Below are positions 21,542-27,672 of a stretch of DNA of 27,672 nucleotides, piece after piece. Position 1 is the first letter of the stretch; every line of letters starts with the position of its first letter. The DNA comes from Bacteroidales bacterium UBA1309. Its GTDB lineage: Bacteria > Bacteroidota > Bacteroidia > Bacteroidales > Dysgonomonadaceae. The stretch covers positions 1 to 27,672 of the forward strand of contig DBTT01000007.1 in assembly GCA_002307185.1 (NCBI GenBank), given 5' to 3'. The notes under the pieces were generated by a model that was given only the letters and a program-made list of their open reading frames with translations, made no database searches and was not told where the DNA came from. The position numbers were made by a program, and so were the translations under genes.

Positions 21542-24160
21542 ATGAAAATACAAAAAAAGCACACGGTTAAAAGAAATACCATAACCCTTGTCGCCCTGAT
21601 TCTGTCAATCCATGTCAGCGGCCAGGAATTCCCGTTCCGAAATCCGAACCTTAGTTCCGAGGAACGTGCCAAAGACCTTATTTCCAGATTGACCATCGAA
21701 GAAAAAGCTACCCTGATGTGCGACCAGAGCGATGCCATACCCCGGTTAGGCATTAAAAAATTCAACTGGTGGAGCGAGGCCTTGCATGGCTATGCCAACA
21801 ACGACAATGTGACAGTATTTCCGGAACCAATCGGCATGGCTGCTTCGTTCAATGACCAGTTATTGTTCAATATTTATGATGCAGTGTCCGACGAAGCCCG
21901 CGCCAAATACAACCAGTGGATTGCAAACGGCAACGAAAACAAACGTTTCCTGAGCCTTTCGGTGTGGACACCCAATGTCAATATTTTCCGCGATCCTCGT
22001 TGGGGAAGGGGGCAGGAAACTTACGGGGAAGACCCTTACCTTACCTCCCGGATGGGAGTTCAGGTGGTGAAAGGACTGCAAGGCCCGGCTGGGGCTAAAT
22101 ACAAAAAGCTGCTGGCCTGCGCCAAGCATTATGCCGTTCACTCGGGTCCGGAATGGAGCCGCCACGAATTGAACCTCAACAACGTAAGCCCGCGCGAACT
22201 CTATGAGACCTATCTGCCGGCTTTCAAGGCATTGGTGCAACAAGCCGATGTGCGCCAAGTGATGTGCGCCTACCAGCGGCTCGACGACGAGCCTTGCTGT
22301 GGAAACACGCGGCTATTGCAACGGATACTCCGTGACGAATGGGGCTTTAAATACATAGTCGTTTCAGATTGCGGAGCTATAACCGATTTTTTTACAACGC
22401 ACAAAGTGTCTTCAACACCCGCACATGCTGCTTCGAAAGCGGTTCTGGCAGGCACCGATGTGGAATGCGTTTGGGAGAATTACCCTTACAAAACATTGCC
22501 CGAAGGGGTGAAAAAAGGGTTGGTAAAAGAAGAGGACATTGACAAAAGCTTGATGCGTGTGTTGGTTGGCCGCATTGATCTTGGAGATTTTGACGATGAC
22601 GCCATCGTTCCCTGGACAAAAATTCCGGTCTCTATCCTGAATAACGAAAAGCACCGCAAACTGGCCTACAACATGGCGCAACAAACCATGACCTTGTTGC
22701 AAAACAAAGATAATATTCTTCCATTATCAAAATCAGCAAGGAAAATTGCGGTGATTGGCCCGAATGCCAACGACAAGGTGATGTTGTGGGGCAATTACAA
22801 TGGAACGCCGGTAAGCACCGTCACCATCCTCGACGGCATCAAGACAAAACTTTCGGGTAGCAAAATATTATACGACAAGGGTTGCGACTTGGTTGAAGCT
22901 AAAATGACCGATAGCTATTTCGATCAACTCTCATTTGGAAGCAAACAAGGATTTAAGGTCACTTACTGGAACAATCCCGACCGAAAAGGTGATATGGTAA
23001 CTTCCGTTCAAATCACAAACCCTATAAAAATGACCACTGCCGGCCAGCACGAATTTGCTTCCGGAGTAAAACTCGAAGGTTTCTCTGCTTTATTCGAAGC
23101 GGAATTTACTCCGAAAATCTCCGAAGAGCTGGTGTTTAAAGGCGGTGCAACAGGCGATTTCGAACTGTTAGTGAACGGCAAAACAATCCAGACCTACAGC
23201 AACTGGCGTACATTGCCTTCGCGCATCCCGTTCAAGGTGGAAGCGGGCAAAACATACAAGATCGAAATCAGGTATGCCCAAAAGAGCAACTGGCAAGCAA
23301 ATATCGAATTCGATTTGGGCAAGGAGGTAGATGTTGATTATACTCAGCTGATCAATAAATTAAAGGGCATTGAAACGGTCGTGTTTGTGGGAGGCCTCTC
23401 TGGAAACCTCGAAGGGGAAGAAATGCCGGTCAATTACCCCGGTTTCAAAGGGGGCGACCGTACGGATATTGAGCTTCCGGCGGTTCAACGCAATTGCTTG
23501 AAGGCTTTGAAAAATGCCGGCAAAAAGGTGGTTTTTGTCAATTGCTCCGGGTCGGCCATCGCCCTCACTCCCGAAACCGAATCGTGTGATGCCATTCTTC
23601 AGGCCTGGTATCCTGGCGAATCGGGTGGACAGGCCGTAGCCGATGTGCTGTTTGGCGATTACAACCCGTCGGGGAAACTGCCCGTCACTTTTTATAAAAG
23701 TTCCGGACAGTTGAAAGATTTCGAAGATTACTCCATGAAAGGGCGCACCTACCGTTATGGGGCCGATGCGCTGTTTCCCTTCGGTTATGGCCTGAGCTAC
23801 ACCCATTTCAAAATAGGGAATGTGATTGTTGATAAAACAGAGATCAAAGGCGACGAAACCATCAAACTTGCAATCCCTGTCACCAATGATGGAAAAAGAT
23901 CGGGGACAGAGATTGTTCAGGTATATCTCCTAAAAATCAATGATGTTGAAGGGCCCGTCAAAACGTTGCGTGGATTCCAGCGGGTAGAGCTGGCTGCTGG
24001 CAAGTTGGAACAAGTAATCATTGAATTAACGCCTACCGCCTTTGAATTTTATGATTGGGCTGAACGAAAAATGATGGTCGCTCCTGGGAAATATGAAGTG
24101 TATTATGGAAACAGCTCGGCAAAGAAAGATTTAAAAAGTTTCACGGTTAACATTAAATGA
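21542..24160 (+). CDS. Glycoside hydrolase family 3 with inserted PA14-like domain
   Basis: 872 residues with a signal peptide (ITLVALILSIHVSGQ, end near 28). The GH3 N-terminal barrel includes WWSEALHGYA, FSLS-type LSLSVWTPNVNIFRDPRWGRGQETYGEDP, KHYAVHSGPEWSRHE and the nucleophile region YIVVSDCGAI with Asp276. The second catalytic domain starts near 385 and is interrupted at about 460-595 by a PA14-like carbohydrate-binding insert (GFKVTYWNNPD, FEAEFTPKISEELVFKGGATGDFELLVNG). It resumes with VVFVGGLSGNLEGEEMPV, where the acid/base glutamate (about 624-627) should lie. A fibronectin-III-like domain ends the protein. The SDCGAI and LEGEE motifs point to the beta-xylosidase/beta-glucosidase group. 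Its stop overlaps the GH29 start (ATGA). Confidence 0.93.
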   Translation: MKIQKKHTVKRNTITLVALILSIHVSGQEFPFRNPNLSSEERAKDLISRLTIEEKATLMCDQSDAIPRLGIKKFNWWSEALHGYANNDNVTVFPEPIGMAASFNDQLLFNIYDAVSDEARAKYNQWIANGNENKRFLSLSVWTPNVNIFRDPRWGRGQETYGEDPYLTSRMGVQVVKGLQGPAGAKYKKLLACAKHYAVHSGPEWSRHELNLNNVSPRELYETYLPAFKALVQQADVRQVMCAYQRLDDEPCCGNTRLLQRILRDEWGFKYIVVSDCGAITDFFTTHKVSSTPAHAASKAVLAGTDVECVWENYPYKTLPEGVKKGLVKEEDIDKSLMRVLVGRIDLGDFDDDAIVPWTKIPVSILNNEKHRKLAYNMAQQTMTLLQNKDNILPLSKSARKIAVIGPNANDKVMLWGNYNGTPVSTVTILDGIKTKLSGSKILYDKGCDLVEAKMTDSYFDQLSFGSKQGFKVTYWNNPDRKGDMVTSVQITNPIKMTTAGQHEFASGVKLEGFSALFEAEFTPKISEELVFKGGATGDFELLVNGKTIQTYSNWRTLPSRIPFKVEAGKTYKIEIRYAQKSNWQANIEFDLGKEVDVDYTQLINKLKGIETVVFVGGLSGNLEGEEMPVNYPGFKGGDRTDIELPAVQRNCLKALKNAGKKVVFVNCSGSAIALTPETESCDAILQAWYPGESGGQAVADVLFGDYNPSGKLPVTFYKSSGQLKDFEDYSMKGRTYRYGADALFPFGYGLSYTHFKIGNVIVDKTEIKGDETIKLAIPVTNDGKRSGTEIVQVYLLKINDVEGPVKTLRGFQRVELAAGKLEQVIIELTPTAFEFYDWAERKMMVAPGKYEVYYGNSSAKKDLKSFTVNIK

Positions 24161-25704
24161 AAATGATTGAGAAAACACACAGAGTAGTATTGATTTTGAG
24201 TATATTGTCCATATTCTCGGCAGGTGAGATATTGGCCGGATCAAAATCTAAAGCTATTAAAAACAAATACCAGGAAAACTGGGAATCGTTGGCTGCTAAC
24301 GAACGAGAACCGGAGTGGTTCAAAGATGCCAAATTCGGAATCTATTTTCATTGGGGCCTATACAGTGTACCTGCTTACGATTCTGAATGGTATGGTAGAT
24401 GGATGTATGTTCCGGGAAGAAAAAACTGGGCAGGAACCGTGTTTAATCATCAGGAAAAAACATACGGACCTTTGTCGAAGTTCAATTATCATGATTTTAT
24501 TCCCATGTTTAAGGCGGAACATTTTGATGCCAAAGATTGGGTCAGCCTTTTTAAAAAGGCAGGTGCCAAATTTGGAGGACCGGTGGCAGTTCACCATGAT
24601 GGATTTTCGATGTGGGCAAGCAAAGTGAACCCCTGGAATGCAAAAGACATGGGTCCCAAAAAGGATATATTGGGCGAATTGTTTGCGGAACTGAAAAAGA
24701 ACAAGATGAAGACCATTGCCACTTTCCATCACGACAGGTTGCTTCAACGTTACGCAAAAGATACTGCTAAATGGGCCAAAAATACTCCTGATCCCGGATG
24801 GGACAGCCATTTTCCCTACCATCCCGATTATATCACTTCCACTACCGATCCTAAGCTCAGGCTGTTTTATGGAAATATGCCTGCCGATGAATATTATGAT
24901 TATTGGTTGAACCAGATCACCGAAGTTATTGATAATTATGCACCTGATATTATCTGGCACGATTCGTGGCTTGATTTGATTCCGGAAAATTATCGTCAGA
25001 AAATGGTTGCTTATCAATTCAACAAAGGAGTTTCAAGGGGCCAGAAACCCATTGTTGCCTATAAGCAAGAAGATTTGCCTGCAAATGTGGGGATTTTGGA
25101 TATGGAGCAAGGTGGAAAAACGGAACTTTCAAAAGATTATTGGCTCACCGACATCACAATCAGCTATGGCAGCTGGAGTTATACAAACGGACAAACCTAT
25201 AAAACGCCTTCGCTCGTAATCAGAAACATGATCGATGTCTGGAGCAAAAGAGGAGTCGTCTTGCTGAATATTTCGCCCAAAGCTGACGGAACAATTCCTG
25301 ATGAGCAAAGGAATATCTTATTGACTATTGGCAAATGGATCGACAAGCACAAGGAAGCTGTATATGAGACCCGGTCATGGAACATTTATGGCTATGGCGA
25401 TGCCAAATTTGAAGAAAGCCAATTTGGGGGGCAAACAGCCACGATTGACTATAATCAAAACGACATTCGGTTTACACAATCGAAAAATAAGAAAAATCTA
25501 TTTATTTACTCGCTTGGGCTACCGGCAGCTAATTCTGAAATCGAAATTCGAACGCCAATTGAATCTGAAATAAAAAAAGTATCTGTTCTAGGAAGCGGAG
25601 CTCGATTGAAATGGTCGGTCAAAAATAACAGGCTAACGTTGACTACTCCAGATTCATCGGAGATGGATGAATTTGCCACTGTGTTCAAAATAGAATTTAA
25701 GTAA
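24157..25704 (+). CDS. Glycoside hydrolase family 29 (alpha-L-fucosidase-like)
   Basis: 515 residues with a signal peptide (VVLILSILSIFSAGEILAG). Family 29 hallmarks are WFKDAKFGIYFHWGLYSVPAYDSEWYGRWM (54-83), VAVHHDGFSMWASKVNPWNAKDMGPKKDILGEL (143-175) and a nucleophile region YAPDIIWHDSWLD with Asp269 on strand 4. GVVLLNISPKADGTIPDEQ is the usual end of the barrel, followed by a C-terminal beta-sandwich. The acid/base cannot be fixed by eye because it is poorly conserved in this family. Family members remove alpha-L-fucose, sometimes alpha-L-galactose, from glycans. The start overlaps the GH3 stop by 4 bp (ATGA), so the two are translationally coupled. Confidence 0.93.
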   Translation: MKMIEKTHRVVLILSILSIFSAGEILAGSKSKAIKNKYQENWESLAANEREPEWFKDAKFGIYFHWGLYSVPAYDSEWYGRWMYVPGRKNWAGTVFNHQEKTYGPLSKFNYHDFIPMFKAEHFDAKDWVSLFKKAGAKFGGPVAVHHDGFSMWASKVNPWNAKDMGPKKDILGELFAELKKNKMKTIATFHHDRLLQRYAKDTAKWAKNTPDPGWDSHFPYHPDYITSTTDPKLRLFYGNMPADEYYDYWLNQITEVIDNYAPDIIWHDSWLDLIPENYRQKMVAYQFNKGVSRGQKPIVAYKQEDLPANVGILDMEQGGKTELSKDYWLTDITISYGSWSYTNGQTYKTPSLVIRNMIDVWSKRGVVLLNISPKADGTIPDEQRNILLTIGKWIDKHKEAVYETRSWNIYGYGDAKFEESQFGGQTATIDYNQNDIRFTQSKNKKNLFIYSLGLPAANSEIEIRTPIESEIKKVSVLGSGARLKWSVKNNRLTLTTPDSSEMDEFATVFKIEFK

Positions 25705-26142
25705 TCACATTCGTGAATAAAGAGAAGTTCTTCATCTGTCCCTCAATTTTTTGAGTCGTATTTGGGATGTGTTTGGTGCCTTTACAATAATATAGATGGA
25801 AATATATATTCGTATCGTAAAATATAAAAGCAAATACCGGTTTATTTCCTTTGGTGGATTTGATCCCACTTGGTGTCTGTCCGAAAACAGACAAGAAATT
25901 GATAACTGAAAATAAGAATGCGTCTTACTTGGGGAAAAGGGATGTTTGCAGCAAATATCCGATATGAAGTAGAGTAGTATCCAAGGTTAGGAACACAAAT
26001 ATTTCTTTTGTGCCTCCTACAAGCAAAAATCATAAAATGACATTAGTGCAGATGCTCAATAAAGTTCATGAAAATCTGGTATGCAAGTTCTCCCGACAAA
26101 TCAGGACAAACTATGTGACCATTTAAAAAATAATTACTTACA
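25705..26142. other. 438-bp AT-rich intergenic region between GH29 and GH43
   Basis: No gene is recognised; short minus frames at 25697-25894 and 25842-26033 have no domain or signal. It contains several small hairpins: CTCAA/TTGAG (25742-25755), TGTCTGT/ACAGACA (25874-25893, 7-bp stem, 6-nt loop) and CACAAA/TTTGTG (25994-26012). TATATTCG at 25805-25812 is one base off the -7 consensus, the same deviation (TTCG) as the box proposed for the GH97 operon. The twin-repeat operator is not found here. It probably holds the end of one transcript and a new promoter for GH43. Confidence 0.5.
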
Positions 26143-27525
26143 ATGAAAAAATATTTTGCAATTTTTCTGACTGCTATAGCTTCATTCAATGTTAGTTTGG
26201 CAGATAATCCGGTAGTCCAAACACATTTCTCGCCCGATCCTGCCCCAATGGTGTACAATGGCGCTGTATATATGTACACCGGCGACGATATTCCGGGTAC
26301 TGATTTTTATTATATGACTAAATGGCGAGTGATGTCCTCTACCGATATGGTCAACTGGACGGATCACGGAAGTCCTATTTCGCTGGAATCCTTTGTTTGG
26401 GTACGCGATCGTGCCTGGGCTGCGCAATGTATTGAACGCAATGGCAAATTCTATTGGTATATTTGTGCCCAAAGCACCAAAAATGATATGGCAATTGGAG
26501 TGGCTGTTTCCGATTCACCCACCGGGCCATTCAAAGATGCGCTCGGAAAACCTTTGATTATCAATGGAAATTGGTCGAACATCGATCCAACTGTTTATAT
26601 CGACAACGATGGCCAGGCTTATCTATACTGGGGGAATGGCAGCCTTTATTATGTGAAGTTGAATAAAGATATGATCTCCTATTCGGGTGATATTGTTACC
26701 GTTCCTATTTCTGTGGAATCTTTCGGTGGCGTTAGAGGAAACAAAAGTGCCGATGCTCCCAACAAAGACATGTATGTGGAAGGTCCTTGGTTTTACAAAC
26801 GTAACAATTTGTATTATATGATGTTTGCCGGAATGGGAAAAGGGGGCGAAACCCTTTCTTATTCTACAAGTACAGGAGCTACAGGCCCATGGAAGTATCA
26901 GGGGAAAATCATGGAAGACCAAAAGTTGAACAGCTTTACCAATCATGGTGGGATTATCGACTACAAGGGAAACTCGTACCTGTTTTACCATAACGGTTTG
27001 CTTCCTAACGGGGGAAGCTATGGTCGTGCGGCCTGTATCGAACAGTTTACTTACAACCCCGATGGAACAATTCCTTCTGTGAAAGCAACAAAAGAAGGCC
27101 CAGAGCCAGTAGGCGAAGTCAATCCCTACAGACGTGTGGAAGCAGAAACAATGGCTTGGTCGCAAAAATGCTCCATATCTCAAAACACGGAAGTTGGAGT
27201 GTATGTGTCAAGCATCCGTCAGAAAGGCTATACGAAAGTGCGCGAAGTGAATTTTGGCAGCCAATCTCCCAAATCGTTCACTGCTTCCTTGGCGGCAGGA
27301 ATTGATGGCGGCATCCTGGAAGTTCGCCTAGATAGCCTTGCCGGGCCAATTATTTCATCCATACTGTTGCCTCGCACCGGTGGCTGGGAAAACTTCAAAA
27401 CATTCACATCGGAGCTAAAGCAACCGGTGACAGGGAAACACGATGTCTATTTTTACTTTAATGGACAGAACATTACCGCCGGACGTGAATTGTTCAATTT
27501 TGATTATTGGATTTTTAATAAATAA
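26143..27525 (+). CDS. Glycoside hydrolase family 43 with C-terminal CBM6-like domain
   Basis: 460 residues with a signal peptide (MKKYFAIFLTAIASFNVSLA). The five-bladed GH43 domain (about 22-325) shows the catalytic triad: base Asp32 in HFSPDPAPMVYNGAVYMYTG, pKa-tuning Asp148 in WSNIDPTVYIDNDGQAYLYWG, and acid Glu213 in DMYVEGPWFYKRNNLYYMMF. FTNHGGIIDYKGNSYLFYHNG is the blade with the conserved histidine. The C-terminal region (about 331-460) resembles CBM6 (RVEAETMAW, then GGWENFKTFTSELKQPVTGKHDVYFYFNG, ending FDYWIFNK). By family it would cleave alpha-L-arabinofuranosyl or beta-D-xylosyl linkages; the subfamily is not assignable by eye. It lies 42 bp before the next gene, which is probably cotranscribed. 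Confidence 0.92.
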   Translation: MKKYFAIFLTAIASFNVSLADNPVVQTHFSPDPAPMVYNGAVYMYTGDDIPGTDFYYMTKWRVMSSTDMVNWTDHGSPISLESFVWVRDRAWAAQCIERNGKFYWYICAQSTKNDMAIGVAVSDSPTGPFKDALGKPLIINGNWSNIDPTVYIDNDGQAYLYWGNGSLYYVKLNKDMISYSGDIVTVPISVESFGGVRGNKSADAPNKDMYVEGPWFYKRNNLYYMMFAGMGKGGETLSYSTSTGATGPWKYQGKIMEDQKLNSFTNHGGIIDYKGNSYLFYHNGLLPNGGSYGRAACIEQFTYNPDGTIPSVKATKEGPEPVGEVNPYRRVEAETMAWSQKCSISQNTEVGVYVSSIRQKGYTKVREVNFGSQSPKSFTASLAAGIDGGILEVRLDSLAGPIISSILLPRTGGWENFKTFTSELKQPVTGKHDVYFYFNGQNITAGRELFNFDYWIFNK

Positions 27526-27567
27526 TAGTATATAGAGCTTCTAATTAAACTGTAAGCATTTTATTTT

Positions 27568-27672
27568 ATGAGACGAACAAAAAAAATAAAATTCCTCACT
27601 GCTGGATTTATTATCCTGTTTAGCGCATTGGCCATCCAAACTGCGAATGCTCAAACGGTTTGGCTGGACCAA
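27568..27672 (+). CDS. Start of an exported protein, probably NPCBM-containing alpha-galactosidase-like enzyme (truncated)
   Basis: Only 35 codons are present before the window ends. A signal peptide (FLTAGFIILFSALAIQTANAQ) is followed by TVWLDQ. In Bacteroidota, a mature start of the form xVWLD(E/D/Q)L is characteristic of NPCBM/NEW2-type modules fused to GH27 alpha-galactosidases, so this is my best guess. It is 42 bp after GH43 and continues the polysaccharide-degradation region. The domain call rests on six residues. Confidence 0.5.
   Translation, partial: MRRTKKIKFLTAGFIILFSALAIQTANAQTVWLDQ

Noticed and set aside
24358..25017. 219-codon minus-strand open frame
   Set aside because: Antisense to the GH29 catalytic domain and without recognisable motifs or signal peptide.
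26623..27183. 186-codon minus-strand open frame
   Set aside because: Antisense to GH43, which has an intact catalytic triad.
1..27672. CRISPR arrays, insertion sequences, phage, toxin-antitoxin or tRNA-linked integration
   Set aside because: No regularly spaced repeats of CRISPR type, no transposase or integrase motifs, and no tRNA-like or rRNA-like sequence were seen on either strand.

Overview
The window is chromosomal DNA from a member of the Bacteroidota, most likely an anaerobic, polysaccharide-degrading member of the order Bacteroidales. The evidence is a SusC-type TonB-dependent receptor with an ECF sigma/FecR anti-sigma pair, a SusR-like propeller/AraC regulator beside glycoside hydrolases, Bacteroidota-specific families (DUF6268, DUF6515), LytS/LytTR-type signalling, and repeated promoter boxes of the Bacteroidota type (-7 TAnnTTTG, with a TTG/TTTG about 19-22 bp upstream). 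No rRNA, tRNA, insertion sequence, phage or CRISPR array was recognised.

Left end (1-2425): the truncated 5' part of a SusC-like receptor with an STN signalling domain sits downstream of a FecR-type anti-sigma factor. The ECF sigma gene is divergent. Together these form a trans-envelope signalling unit. A bidirectional hairpin terminator (2500-2527) separates it from the next block.

Middle, minus strand (2579-13619), read from right to left: a Spy/CpxP-like periplasmic protein; a LytS-type histidine kinase overlapping a LytTR response regulator; then an apparent efflux operon of DUF2147, TolC, lipoprotein membrane-fusion protein, MacB/FtsX-type permease, LolD/MacB-type ATPase, DUF6268 outer-membrane protein and DUF6515 exported protein. 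Beyond a hairpin lie a small uncharacterised exported/membrane protein, a periplasmic DsrE-like protein and a DoxD-DoxA fusion, suggesting a small sulfur (thiosulfate/persulfide) module. Between the LytTR gene and the efflux operon are two 13-bp direct repeats at 21-bp period next to a promoter, the layout expected of a LytTR operator.

Plus-strand redox/metal module (13905-15762): a DUF134 DNA-binding protein with extra cysteine-rich zinc-ribbon-like segments, a NifX/NifB-C-like (dinitrogenase Fe-Mo cofactor type) protein and a metallo-beta-lactamase-fold hydrolase. The promoter carries a 20-bp inverted repeat and a short hairpin at the predicted transcript start.

Right end (15919-27672): a polysaccharide utilisation region. 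A 981-residue SusR-like regulator (beta-propeller, Y_Y_Y, one membrane span, AraC DNA-binding domain, no kinase) diverges from a GH97-GH3-GH29 operon, followed by GH43-CBM6 and the start of a probable NPCBM-type (possibly GH27) enzyme. The mixture of alpha-galactosidase-like, beta-xylosidase/glucosidase-like, alpha-fucosidase-like and arabinofuranosidase/xylosidase-like activities suggests a decorated hemicellulose (complex arabinoxylan or xyloglucan). Upstream of GH97 are two identical 17-bp direct repeats separated by 4 bp, the same geometry as the AraC I1-I2 operator. They are the best candidate for the regulator's binding site.

I see no clear entirely new defence or mobile system. The most interesting signals are the four unannotated regulatory architectures, the small conserved-looking protein at 4240-4599, and the DUF134/NifX-like/MBL and DoxDA/DsrE modules.
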